A DNA stretch of 32,313 bases from NCBI GenBank assembly GCA_017962225.1, contig JAGCVT010000042.1, forward strand, positions 1 to 32,313. The letters are read 5' to 3'. The DNA is from Lachnospiraceae bacterium (GTDB lineage Bacteria; Bacillota; Clostridia; Lachnospirales; Lachnospiraceae). The notes under the pieces were generated by a model. That model searched no databases, was not told the DNA's origin, and saw only the letters and a list, made by a program, of their open reading frames with translations. Shown piece after piece: positions 21,899-30,816 of this stretch. Position 1 is the stretch's first letter. Each line of letters begins with the position of its first letter. The position numbers and the translations under genes were made by a program.

Positions 21899-24241
21899 AT
21901 GAAGAGGAATATACAGGTAAACGACAATAATGAAGAGGTCAAAAAGGAAAAAGGAAGCCTCGGCAAAAGAATCCTTAAGGGACTCGGCGCTCTCGGCATT
22001 TATTTCCTTATATTTGCGGCTGCAATTTCTTTCTGCGAAATTTTCTTAAGATTTCAGATCTCAGGCAAAATCATAAAAATGAATCTTGCTTTCCTGGCAT
22101 TCGTGCCTGCGGAAGCTATGTTTTTTACGATATTTGCAGGATTCTTTAAAAACATCGGCAATAAAATCACTCTTCCGATTCTTTTATTAATCATAAATAT
22201 TTACTACTGCATACAGTTTGTTTATTACAGAATATTCGGTTCGCTCTTCTCCGTATCTATGATGGGTATGGGCGGTACCGCTGTCGGAAACTTTTTCTGG
22301 GCTATGGAAGGCGTGCTTATAGCATCGATCATTTTCCTTACCATTTTCCTTGCACCGACAATAATCAGTATCTTTTTATCACTCGTAAAAAAGATAAAAT
22401 ATCCCGGATATCCCATTCTTTTACACATTCTTCCCATATTCCTTACCGTAGGATTATGGTTTGCGGGAATTCAGGGATTAAAGCTTATCGGAACCGACAG
22501 ACAGTCTGCATATTACGTACTCACAAACAACTCTTCCGATACGGATACCACGGCAAATCATCTCGGAACACTTGCCACATTTATAGTTGAATCCGGAGCT
22601 TATTACTTAGGTGTGGGTTCAGGTGATAATGAAAGCACAGAACTTGTAAGTGCATCCAAGAGCGATCTTGAACTCGTTCCCGATGTAAACCCCGTAAAAG
22701 AAACGGTTACCACTCCCGAAAACTCTTCGGAAAACGATACCGAAATCGAAGAAGTGGTTGAAGAAATCGTTTACGATCCCTGGATTGACGAAAGATTTGA
22801 TTTTGCCGCTCTTGCAGAAAATACAAACGATACAGCCGCAAAGAATATGTATACATTCCTTGCGGAAAGAGAGCCCAGTTATAAAAATGAATATACCGGT
22901 CTTTTCGAAGGTTACAATCTTATATATATCTGCGGCGAGGCTTTCTGGTCTTACGCATGTAACGAGAAAGTCACACCCACGCTCTACAAAATGCAGAACA
23001 ACGGTATCGTTCTCGACAATTATTACAACTCATTCTTAAATACAACAACCAACGGAGAATTTGCATTTGCCACTTCTCTCTGGCCCGATGTATCAAGATG
23101 GGCTATGTCCGGTACAGATGTCGGAAGTTTCCCTCAGTCCGCAGGCAAATTCATGCCTTACGGTCTCGGCGATTTCTTCGTGGCTGACGGTGTTGAAACC
23201 TACGGCTTCCACAACTATTACGGTACATATTACAGAAGATATCTCTCATGGCCCAATATCGGTTTTGAAAACTGCAAATTCATGGGCGATATGAAATTCA
23301 CTTCAAACTGGCCTTCAAGCGATCTTGAAATGATGGAACAGTCCATCGACGATTACATTGAAAACGACCGCTTTATGGCTTACTATATGACCTTCTCAGG
23401 TCACGGCCCTTATACAAGCGCCAATTATGTGGCCAGAAAAAATCTTGATACCGTAAAAGAACTGTTGGGCGACGAACTTGAAAACTACAATAACGAAGCA
23501 ATTAATTATCTTGCTTCCCAGTATGAAGTAGAAAGATCCATGAACTACCTTCTCGAAAGACTTGAGGAAGCGGGAAAACTCGACAATACGGTTATCGTTC
23601 TTACCGGCGACCACTATCCTTACTATTTATCCGAGCAGGGAAGAACCAGCCTTTGCCAGAAGGAAGTAAACGAACTTGAACAGTATCATTCGACCTGTAC
23701 CATTTACTGTGCAGGACTCGAAGAACCGATTCACTGTGATGAATACTGCTGCAACGTGGATATAGTTCCCACCATATTAAATCTTTTCAATATTCCTTTT
23801 GATTCAAGACTTTTAATGGGTACGGACGTATTCTCTACAGACAGCATGCATACCGCAATGCTTTACAACAAGAGCTTCTTAAACGATAAGGTCGAGTACA
23901 ATACCACCAATCACGAGGCTGTATGGAAAATCGATACTTCAATGTACTGCGACGAGGCCCTTGATTCTTATATAAAGAATTATATGGCTATAAACGATTC
24001 ATATTATCTTGCTAGTATCAATATGATGAAATACAACTTCTATTTCACCATCTGGAAGCAGTCGGGTCTGTTAACTGACGAAGAAATCGCAGCCGAAAAC
24101 CAGAGAGCCGCTAAGGCCATGGAAATCAACGCAGAACAGAATGCAATCGAAGCTGAGGCCGAAAGACTTAAGAAAGAGGCCGAAGAAGCCGCTGCCGCAG
24201 AAGCAGCCGCACAGGCAGCCGAAGAAGGCGTTACAGAGTAA
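21899..24241 (+). CDS. LTA synthase family sulfatase-fold membrane enzyme
   Basis: 780-aa membrane enzyme. Five hydrophobic segments (about 31-52, 61-84, 90-113, 135-162, 172-194) precede an extracytoplasmic alkaline-phosphatase/sulfatase domain (about 335-650). Metal-site motifs line up with LtaS: NLIYICGEAFW (Glu), NTTTNGEF near residue 383 carrying the nucleophilic Thr, SGHGPY, and LTGDHYPYYL (Asp-His). It probably transfers glycerol-phosphate, or a related phospho-group, from phosphatidylglycerol to a surface polymer. An acidic linker (about 240-290) and an Ala/Glu-rich, likely coiled C-terminal tail (about 725-780) are additions to the LtaS core. Monocistronic, with its own promoter and a shared terminator. 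Confidence 0.9.
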   Translation: MKRNIQVNDNNEEVKKEKGSLGKRILKGLGALGIYFLIFAAAISFCEIFLRFQISGKIIKMNLAFLAFVPAEAMFFTIFAGFFKNIGNKITLPILLLIINIYYCIQFVYYRIFGSLFSVSMMGMGGTAVGNFFWAMEGVLIASIIFLTIFLAPTIISIFLSLVKKIKYPGYPILLHILPIFLTVGLWFAGIQGLKLIGTDRQSAYYVLTNNSSDTDTTANHLGTLATFIVESGAYYLGVGSGDNESTELVSASKSDLELVPDVNPVKETVTTPENSSENDTEIEEVVEEIVYDPWIDERFDFAALAENTNDTAAKNMYTFLAEREPSYKNEYTGLFEGYNLIYICGEAFWSYACNEKVTPTLYKMQNNGIVLDNYYNSFLNTTTNGEFAFATSLWPDVSRWAMSGTDVGSFPQSAGKFMPYGLGDFFVADGVETYGFHNYYGTYYRRYLSWPNIGFENCKFMGDMKFTSNWPSSDLEMMEQSIDDYIENDRFMAYYMTFSGHGPYTSANYVARKNLDTVKELLGDELENYNNEAINYLASQYEVERSMNYLLERLEEAGKLDNTVIVLTGDHYPYYLSEQGRTSLCQKEVNELEQYHSTCTIYCAGLEEPIHCDEYCCNVDIVPTILNLFNIPFDSRLLMGTDVFSTDSMHTAMLYNKSFLNDKVEYNTTNHEAVWKIDTSMYCDEALDSYIKNYMAINDSYYLASINMMKYNFYFTIWKQSGLLTDEEIAAENQRAAKAMEINAEQNAIEAEAERLKKEAEEAAAAEAAAQAAEEGVTE

Positions 24242-24289
24242 TCAAATAATTATCATAAAAACTCTTTACTTATTTCTTTTATGATTAAT

Positions 24290-24327
24290 AAACGAATCCC
24301 CGCATCTAAAGATACGGGGATTCGTTT
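24290..24327. terminator. Bidirectional terminator between the LTA-synthase-like gene and nifJ
   Basis: AAACGAATCCCCG (24290-24302) pairs with CGGGGATTCGTTT (24315-24327), with a further inner ATC/GAT pairing across one mismatch. TTTT follows on the plus strand and a short T-run on the minus strand, suiting the convergent genes. Confidence 0.88.
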
Positions 24328-24349
24328 TATATAGTGTTTTTTCAGATCT

Positions 24350-24370
24350 GTCCAGGAGTAACCCCCGGAC
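24350..24370 (-). other. Hairpin just after nifJ
   Basis: On the minus strand GTCCGGGGG and CTCCTGGAC form a 9-bp stem with two G-U pairs around a TTA loop, 14 nt past the nifJ stop codon. No U-tract follows, so an mRNA-stabilising role fits better than termination. Confidence 0.45.
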
Positions 24371-24384
24371 TAATAATCTTACGA

Positions 24385-27300
24385 TTATTTGTAGAGTTCT
24401 ACAAGCTTCATTAAGTGCTGATATCTCTCGTTAGCAACCTTCTCGGACTCAGCAAAGAGTTTCTCTGCTCTTTCAGGGAAAGGTTTAACAAGACGAGTAT
24501 ATCTGGACTCGTTGTTAAGGAATTCCTGATATGTTCCGTCACCCTCTTTGGATGTAAGTGTGAACGGATTCTTTCCTTCTGCCTTAAGTGCAGGGTTGAA
24601 GGAGAAGAGGTTCCAGTAACCGGCCTTAACAGCTTTCTTCATTTCATCCTGGCAGTGGTTCATACCGCCCTTAGCGATACCGTGAAGTTCACAAGGAGCG
24701 TAACCGATGATGAGTGAAGGTCCGTTGTAAGCTTCTGCTTCAGTGATAGCCTTAACAGCCTGTGCAGGGTTAGCACCGAGAGCGATCTGTGCTACATATA
24801 CGTAGCCGTAGCTCATAGCGATTTCTGCAAGAGACTTCTTGCTGATTTCCTTACCTGCTGCTGCGAACTGGCAAACTTCACCGATATTGGAAGCCTTGGA
24901 AGCCTGTCCACCTGTATTGGAGTACATTTCTGTATCGAATACGAATACGTTTACGTTCTCGCCTGAAGCAAGTACATGGTCTAAGCCGCCGAAACCGATA
25001 TCGTAAGCCCAGCCGTCACCACCGAAGATCCATACGGACTTCTTAGGAAGGTAATCTTTCTTAGCAAGAACTTCTTTAGCCTTATCACATCCGTCAGCTG
25101 CTGCTTTTTCAAGTTCTGCAACAAGTGCTGCTGCATATTCGGAGTTGCAGTTTGTGCAATCCTTTGTTTCGATGAACTTCTCAGCTGCTGCCTTGAATTC
25201 TGCGCTTGCCTTTTCGGACTGCATCATTTCTTCAATCTTAGCGATAGCCTGGTTTCTAAGAACCTTCTGGCCTAAGTACATACCAAAGCCGTGCTCTGCG
25301 TTATCTTCGAAGAGTGAGTTGGACCAAGCAGGACCCTTCTTGGAATCCTTGTTAACTGTGTAAGGTGATGTAGCTGCAGGGCCGCCCCAGATGGATGAAC
25401 ATCCTGTAGCGTTTGAAATATACATATGCTCACCGAAGAGCTGTGTAATAAGTCTAGCGTAAGATGTTTCTGCACAACCTGCACATGATCCCGAGAACTC
25501 AAGGAGAGGCTGATTGTACTGAGAGTTGATAGGTGTTACGCCGTTTGCAAGTGCGGGCTTAAGCTCTTTCTTGCCAACGTTTGCAACAAGATAATCAAAT
25601 ACGGGCTGTTCAGCTGCCTGGGATTCCTGAGGAACCATCTTAAGAGCTTCGTTAGCCTTAGGACAAACTGTGATACATTCGCCGCATCCCATACAGTCAA
25701 GAGGTGATACAGTCATTGTATACTTCATTGAAGGATCATTAGCATGCTTTGAATCTGCAAGTTTGATATTTGCGGGAGCAGCTGCTACTTCGTTTGCATC
25801 GAGGATGAAAGGACGAATTGTAGCATGTGAACATACGAATGCACAGCTGTTACACTGGAGACAAGCTTCTGCGTTCCACTCGGGAACCATAACTGCTGTA
25901 CCTCTCTTCTCGTATGCCGAAGCACCTGTTTCGAACTGTCCGTCTGCTCTGTCAGCAAATGCGGAAACAGGAAGTGAGTAACCATCCATAAGTCCGATGG
26001 GATCGAGTAATTCGTTAACCATCTTAACTGTAGCGGGACGGCCTGCTCTTTCAACAGGTTTCTTGTTATCTACTGCGTTAGCCCAGTCAGCGGGAACTGC
26101 AACTTCGTGAATTGCATCTACACCGGCATCAATTGCCTTGTAGTTCATTTCAACTACTGCATCACCCTTCTTGGAGTAGGACTTCTTAGCAGCCTGTTTC
26201 ATAAAGTCAACTGCTTCTTCGATAGGCATAACGTTTGCAAGTTTGAAGAAAGCGGACTGTAAGATTGTGTTTGTTCTCTTACCCATACCGATTTCGATAG
26301 CCTTGTCGATAGCGTTGATTGTGTAAAGCTTAATGTTGTTCTTAGCAATGTACTGCTTAGCTTCAGCAGGCATATGCTCGTTGAGTTCTTCGTCAGTCCA
26401 CTGGCAGTTGATCATGTAGATACCGCCGGGCTTAACGTCCTGAACCATCTTGTAACCCTTAACAACGTATGAAGGGTTGTGGCATGCAACGAAGTCAGCC
26501 TGGTTGATGTAGTAAGGGCTCTTGATGGGCTTGTCACCGAATCTTAAGTGAGAAATGGTGATACCGCCGGTCTTCTTTGAGTCATACTGGAAGTAAGCCT
26601 GAATGTACTTGTCTGTATGGTCACCGATAATCTTTGTAGAGTTCTTGTTGGCACCAACTGTACCGTCACCGCCAAGACCCCAGAACTTACACTCTACAGT
26701 ACCTGCTGCAGATGTAATGGGAGCGGGCTTGATTTCAGGTAAGCTTAAGTTGGTAACGTCATCTACGATACCGATTGTAAATCTTGCCTTAGGAGCATCT
26801 TTTGCAAGCTCTGTGTAGATTGCAAAGATTGAAGAAGGACATGTATCCTTTGAACCAAGACCATAACGTCCGCCGATAAGAACGATGTCATTAAGACCAG
26901 CTTCACGAAGTGTGGTAGCAACATCGAGGTATAAAGGCTCACCGAGTGATCCGGGCTCTTTTGTTCTGTCGAGAACCGCAATTTTCTTAACTGTCTTGGG
27001 AAGAACTTTAAGAAGTGCACTTGATACCCAAGGACGATATAAACGAACCTTAATAAGTCCGACTTTCTCACCCTTAGCAAGTAAGTAATCAATTACTTCT
27101 TCGGTTACGTCACAAACGGAACCCATAGCAACGATTACTCTGTCAGCATCAGCTGCACCGTAGTAGTTGAACAGATCGTAATCTGTACCGAGTTTTTCGT
27201 TTACTTTCTTCATGTATTTTTCAACAACTGCAGGAAGTGCTTCGTAAACCGAGTTACAAGCTTCTCTGTGCTGGAAGAATACGTCATCGTTTTCATGAGA

Positions 27301-27951
27301 ACCTCTCATTGAAGGATGTTCGGGATTAAGAGCATGTGCACGGAATGCTTCAACAGCTTCCATGTTGCACATTTCTTTAAGATCTTCGTAATCCCATGTT
27401 TCAATCTTCTGAATTTCATGAGATGTACGGAAACCGTCGAAGAAGTTAAGGAAAGGAACCTTGCCTTCGATTGCTGAAAGATGAGCAACGGGTGAAAGAT
27501 CCATAACTTCCTGAGGATCTGATTCTGCGAGCATTGCAAAACCTGTCTGACGACAAGCATAAACGTCACTGTGATCACCGAAGATGTTAAGAGACTGTGT
27601 TGCAACACAACGAGCGGATACATCGAATACACAAGGTAACTGCTCTGCAGCTATTTTGTACATATTGGGAATCATAAGTAAGAGACCCTGTGATGCGGTA
27701 AATGTTGTAGTGATGGCACCTGCTGCAAGCGAACCGTGAACCGTACCTGCGGCACCTGCTTCAGACTGCATTTCGGTAACTGTAACTGTGTTGCCGAAAA
27801 TGTTCTTTCTTCCTTCAGCCGACCACTGATCTACATAGTCAGCCATAGGTGAGGAAGGTGTGATGGGATAAATACCTGCAACTTCAGTAAACGCATAAGC
27901 TACATGAGCGGCAGCGGTATTACCATCCATTGACTGTTTTGTTCTAGCCAT
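24385..27951 (-). CDS. nifJ: Pyruvate:ferredoxin (flavodoxin) oxidoreductase
   Basis: 1188-aa single-chain cytoplasmic enzyme oxidising pyruvate to acetyl-CoA and CO2 while reducing ferredoxin; central to clostridial fermentation. Domains in order: pyruvate/TPP pyrimidine-binding domain I (starting with the YPITPSSPMA motif), domains II and III, a two-[4Fe-4S] ferredoxin domain with CLQCNSCAFVC near residue 695 and CMGCGECITVCPK near 752, and the TPP-binding domain with CAGCAETSY and GDGWAYDIGFGG near 980 followed by MYSNTGGQASKAS. Cluster cysteines are all present. Length and order match NifJ-type enzymes. Codon choice looks that of a highly expressed gene. Preceded by AAGGAGG, a strong promoter and a structured leader. 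Confidence 0.98.
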   Translation of the reverse strand: MARTKQSMDGNTAAAHVAYAFTEVAGIYPITPSSPMADYVDQWSAEGRKNIFGNTVTVTEMQSEAGAAGTVHGSLAAGAITTTFTASQGLLLMIPNMYKIAAEQLPCVFDVSARCVATQSLNIFGDHSDVYACRQTGFAMLAESDPQEVMDLSPVAHLSAIEGKVPFLNFFDGFRTSHEIQKIETWDYEDLKEMCNMEAVEAFRAHALNPEHPSMRGSHENDDVFFQHREACNSVYEALPAVVEKYMKKVNEKLGTDYDLFNYYGAADADRVIVAMGSVCDVTEEVIDYLLAKGEKVGLIKVRLYRPWVSSALLKVLPKTVKKIAVLDRTKEPGSLGEPLYLDVATTLREAGLNDIVLIGGRYGLGSKDTCPSSIFAIYTELAKDAPKARFTIGIVDDVTNLSLPEIKPAPITSAAGTVECKFWGLGGDGTVGANKNSTKIIGDHTDKYIQAYFQYDSKKTGGITISHLRFGDKPIKSPYYINQADFVACHNPSYVVKGYKMVQDVKPGGIYMINCQWTDEELNEHMPAEAKQYIAKNNIKLYTINAIDKAIEIGMGKRTNTILQSAFFKLANVMPIEEAVDFMKQAAKKSYSKKGDAVVEMNYKAIDAGVDAIHEVAVPADWANAVDNKKPVERAGRPATVKMVNELLDPIGLMDGYSLPVSAFADRADGQFETGASAYEKRGTAVMVPEWNAEACLQCNSCAFVCSHATIRPFILDANEVAAAPANIKLADSKHANDPSMKYTMTVSPLDCMGCGECITVCPKANEALKMVPQESQAAEQPVFDYLVANVGKKELKPALANGVTPINSQYNQPLLEFSGSCAGCAETSYARLITQLFGEHMYISNATGCSSIWGGPAATSPYTVNKDSKKGPAWSNSLFEDNAEHGFGMYLGQKVLRNQAIAKIEEMMQSEKASAEFKAAAEKFIETKDCTNCNSEYAAALVAELEKAAADGCDKAKEVLAKKDYLPKKSVWIFGGDGWAYDIGFGGLDHVLASGENVNVFVFDTEMYSNTGGQASKASNIGEVCQFAAAGKEISKKSLAEIAMSYGYVYVAQIALGANPAQAVKAITEAEAYNGPSLIIGYAPCELHGIAKGGMNHCQDEMKKAVKAGYWNLFSFNPALKAEGKNPFTLTSKEGDGTYQEFLNNESRYTRLVKPFPERAEKLFAESEKVANERYQHLMKLVELYK

Positions 27952-27990
27952 TATATTTGCCTCCTTAAAAATTTTTCGTAGGAAATCGAT

Positions 27991-28040
27991 CTTAAAAGAA
28001 CTTGATTTTTGACGTCACAAAATCAAGCAACCCTTTTAAG
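27991..28040 (-). other. Nested hairpin in the nifJ leader
   Basis: Inner arms CTTGATTTT (28001-28009) and AAAATCAAG (28019-28027) pair perfectly around TGACGTCAC. Outer arms CTTAAAAG (27991-27998) and CTTTTAAG (28033-28040) also pair perfectly, with 2-nt and 5-nt internal bulges between the two stems. The element lies 40 nt upstream of the nifJ ATG and fully within the predicted leader. Confidence 0.6.
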
Positions 28041-28054
28041 GTCGCACAGTAAAA

Positions 28055-28083
28055 ATTATAGAATAAAATCACCCTTTTGTAAA
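28055..28083 (-). promoter_or_regulatory. Sigma-A promoter of nifJ
   Basis: TTTACA (28078-28083) and TATAAT (28055-28060) are 17 bp apart on the minus strand, giving a leader of about 97 nt. Confidence 0.85.
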
Positions 28084-28138
28084 CAAATTATTCTCTCCAA
28101 AATGCCCAATAATATACATTAAATAATATAAATAATTA

Positions 28139-28167
28139 TTGATAATATTATGTATTTCTTCTAATAT
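28139..28167 (+). promoter_or_regulatory. Promoter of the GtrII-araC group
   Basis: TTGATA (28139-28144) and TAATAT (28162-28167) are 17 bp apart, divergent from the nifJ promoter. The surrounding 28084-28227 is strongly AT-rich and holds no gene. Confidence 0.65.
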
Positions 28168-28242
28168 TGTTATTAGTAAAGGTGAGTACCACAATATAAG
28201 CTTTTACGTATTAGTTATGTAAACTAGGTGTATGGGGCAAAT

Positions 28243-29802
28243 ATGAGTTTCAAAGATTATTTCAAAAAGAATAAAGGGTTAATTCTTTTATTCCCTCTTG
28301 TCGTTATCGTAGTATATCTTCCTATTGTTTTCAGTAAATTCTACTGTGCCGATCTGGAATACGTGCAGGGCGCCAAAGGTCAGATATATAACTGGAGAGG
28401 ACTCGGCAGATATACACTGATAATTCTTAAAAAAATAAGCTTCACCCCTTACAACTGGATACTCGAAGGCATTCTTTTTATCATCACGGCTTTCCTTACG
28501 GTAAATGCTCTCGCATATTTTTTACATTTAATAAATGAAAAAGCCGAAGGAATACTTCTTTTCATTCTTTCGGACATTGCTCTGATTTTCCCGACATTTG
28601 CCGAACAGTATTATTTCAAATTCCAGTCTGCCGAAGTCATGTTCGGTATATTTCTTTTATGCTTGTCATCGATATTTCTTATGCAGTTCATAAAACCAAA
28701 AGGCAAACTGCATCTCTTCATATTATCGTTACTCATAAACATCGTTTCATTCGGCATTTACCAGAGCATGTTTAATATACTGCTTGTCATGTATATCGGT
28801 ATTTTCCTTGTACTCTGCGTTTTCTTCACCAAAGAAAACAAGCTGCGCATAAAAGCTTTTCTGACGGTTTTTATTCAGTTCATCCTCTCATTTGCGGCAA
28901 ACAGAGTCATCATAAAAGTATTTCACTTAACGAACGGTTATTTTGACGATAAAATCATGTGGAAACAGTATTCCGTCAAAATGTGCCTAAGCTTTTTAAA
29001 GCATTATGTAAGAGTCGTCCTTTTATCAGAAAGCCCGATGTACACTTTTGCGTTCATCGTTTCGATTGTTCTTTCATTTGCCGCATTAATCTTTTTATTT
29101 ATCAAAAACAAATCAAAAGGAATCTCCGCCCTCTTCGGTTTCGCAGAGATTTTAATAGCTCCTTTTGCAATCGCAATTATACAGGGATTCGAGCCCGATT
29201 CAAGAACACAGCTCGCTCTTCCGTTTTCAATTGCATTTCTTTTGTTCTTTGCGGTAAGCGTTCTGAACGAGTATGAAATATTTAAAGAAGCTGACGGTAA
29301 AAAAGATGAAAACATACTTACGGCTTACATTGCTTTATTTGCACTTATTTTTGTTTTATGTCTTAATATCTATCCGACATACCGACTTACCTATACAAGA
29401 ATGCTTATTAACAAATCCGACAACAGCAATATTGAAAAAATCGCTCACGACCTAAAAGATTTTAACTGCTCCGTCGAAGATACCGATCCGCTTGAAGTAA
29501 TTTTTATCGGTACTCTCCCTTACGACGAAAGGCCGTTTTGCGTAAAATACGACAGGAAAAACAGGGATTATATTCTTATCCCCGTATTCTCACTTGATGC
29601 GGATACCGCTCCTCAGTATTTCTTCTCAACCAACCGTATCCTTTCCGCTATGGAAAACGCAGGATATAATTTCAAAAAGCCGCAGGTAAGCAACAATGTA
29701 AACGAAGCCAAAAACATAGCATACAATATGCCGGCATATCCCGAAAACGGATATATAGAAAAGCGCAAACATTTCGTGGTGGTCAATCTCGGAAATTACT
29801 AA
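28243..29802 (+). CDS. GtrII-like membrane glycosyltransferase
   Basis: About 519 aa from the favoured ATG at 28243, which has GGGG five bases before it; an ATG at 28228 would add five residues. Roughly ten to twelve hydrophobic segments run from residue 12 to about 370, followed by a soluble C-terminal domain of about 140 residues. The first loop contains FYCADLEY, the acidic pair expected of GT-C enzymes, and the layout resembles the glucosyl transferase GtrII family, which decorates surface polymers using polyprenyl-phosphate sugar. Donor and acceptor are unknown. It lies 12 nt upstream of araC and is probably co-transcribed with it. Confidence 0.72.
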   Translation: MSFKDYFKKNKGLILLFPLVVIVVYLPIVFSKFYCADLEYVQGAKGQIYNWRGLGRYTLIILKKISFTPYNWILEGILFIITAFLTVNALAYFLHLINEKAEGILLFILSDIALIFPTFAEQYYFKFQSAEVMFGIFLLCLSSIFLMQFIKPKGKLHLFILSLLINIVSFGIYQSMFNILLVMYIGIFLVLCVFFTKENKLRIKAFLTVFIQFILSFAANRVIIKVFHLTNGYFDDKIMWKQYSVKMCLSFLKHYVRVVLLSESPMYTFAFIVSIVLSFAALIFLFIKNKSKGISALFGFAEILIAPFAIAIIQGFEPDSRTQLALPFSIAFLLFFAVSVLNEYEIFKEADGKKDENILTAYIALFALIFVLCLNIYPTYRLTYTRMLINKSDNSNIEKIAHDLKDFNCSVEDTDPLEVIFIGTLPYDERPFCVKYDRKNRDYILIPVFSLDADTAPQYFFSTNRILSAMENAGYNFKKPQVSNNVNEAKNIAYNMPAYPENGYIEKRKHFVVVNLGNY

Positions 29803-29814
29803 AGGGGAAAATAA

Positions 29815-30726
29815 ATGAAACTTTACACAAAATCCTATAATCCCGACTGGGGACGAATCGTCAATATGGTTGTCGAAAAAAGTGACAAACTCTCCGACAC
29901 CATAAAAGACAAAACCGTTTTTAAGATGATTGTTCACGAAAAAGGTGAAATCGAGCTCTCCGAAGGCGGCAAATCTTTTAAGATTAAAGAACCTTCTTTA
30001 ATTATGATTTCCGACAGGAATTTACTGGACTTTAAAAATATACGTAAGGGAGCGGATACGATTCTGTATTTTATGCCCTCCGTCATAAGAGACGAATTTA
30101 CTCTTGAATCCCTGCATGCGGGAAAATATGAAGATGCTTTCGGAACCACAGTATATCAGGATCTTTTTCTTATCAGATACTTTTTTAAAACGAAAGAACT
30201 CGAAAACAGAATCATTCCTCTCTCGATGGTAGAATTAAATAAAGTCAAAGGCCTCCTTGATTCCATCGACAAAGAATTAACCGGGCAGCTCGACGGTTTC
30301 TGGCCCTGCAGGAGCAGATCTTATCTCATGGAGCTTTTATTCTTCATCGAATTTTTATGCCAGACCTTTGAAGAGAATAACAATAAATTATCCGAAGAAG
30401 ATACTATCCTCTCTTTAATCATTGAATATTTAAACGAGCATTACAACGATAATATAACGCTTGAATCCATCACCAAAAAATTCAGTATTAACCGAAACAA
30501 ATTGAACGCTATCTTTTTACTCAATACCAAAAAGACCTGCCTTAATTACCTGATGGATTTAAGAATCGATATGGCCAAAATCATGCTTGGCAATACCGAA
30601 ATTCCGATTAGCGAAGTTGCGGGGCGAGTGGGTTATCCCGATCCCAATTATTTCACGAAGATATTCAAAAAACAGACCGGCGTAACTCCTTCAGTTTACA
30701 GAAAAAACAATATTCCGTGCAGATAA
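29815..30726 (+). CDS. AraC-family transcriptional regulator
   Basis: 303-aa cytoplasmic regulator. An N-terminal half (about 1-195) without a recognised ligand motif is followed by the double helix-turn-helix AraC domain (about 205-300): NITLESITKKFSINRNKLNAIF for the first HTH, split here as ITLESITKKFSINRNK and the following segment, and ISEVAGRVGYPDPNYFTKIF style sequence for the second, ending KKQTGVTPSVYRK. Start ATG is preceded by AAGGGGA and lies 12 nt after the GtrII gene. Its likely targets are the neighbouring surface genes, but that is inference from position only. Confidence 0.93.
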   Translation: MKLYTKSYNPDWGRIVNMVVEKSDKLSDTIKDKTVFKMIVHEKGEIELSEGGKSFKIKEPSLIMISDRNLLDFKNIRKGADTILYFMPSVIRDEFTLESLHAGKYEDAFGTTVYQDLFLIRYFFKTKELENRIIPLSMVELNKVKGLLDSIDKELTGQLDGFWPCRSRSYLMELLFFIEFLCQTFEENNNKLSEEDTILSLIIEYLNEHYNDNITLESITKKFSINRNKLNAIFLLNTKKTCLNYLMDLRIDMAKIMLGNTEIPISEVAGRVGYPDPNYFTKIFKKQTGVTPSVYRKNNIPCR

Positions 30727-30763
30727 TACTAAAATCCGTGCAGATATTTCTTTTATGAACAAA

Positions 30764-30809
30764 CCTCCTTTTGTATGATGGAATTAGAAAAAGAACATAC
30801 AAAAGGAGG
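30764..30809 (+). promoter_or_regulatory. Perfect 14-bp stem burying the lipoprotein ribosome binding site
   Basis: CCTCCTTTTGTATG (30764-30777) is the exact reverse complement of CATACAAAAGGAGG (30796-30809); the loop is 18 nt. The second arm contains AGGAGG, 7 nt before the ATG at 30817. It lies 40 nt after the araC stop, so it could also affect read-through transcription. Confidence 0.75.
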
Positions 30810-30816
30810 CTTTATT

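Noticed and set aside
21679..21999. 106-aa minus-strand open frame
   Set aside because: It overlaps the promoter and first codons of the LTA-synthase-like gene, has no ribosome binding site, and looks compositionally random.
24350..24370. Intrinsic terminator of nifJ
   Set aside because: The stem is good, but it is followed by A-rich rather than T-rich sequence; the hairpin at 24290-24327 is the better terminator.
28010..28018. Crp/Fnr-type operator in the nifJ leader
   Set aside because: TGACGTCA is a palindrome, but it does not fit the TGTGA-N6-TCACA or TTGAT-N4-ATCAA spacing, and it sits in a hairpin loop.
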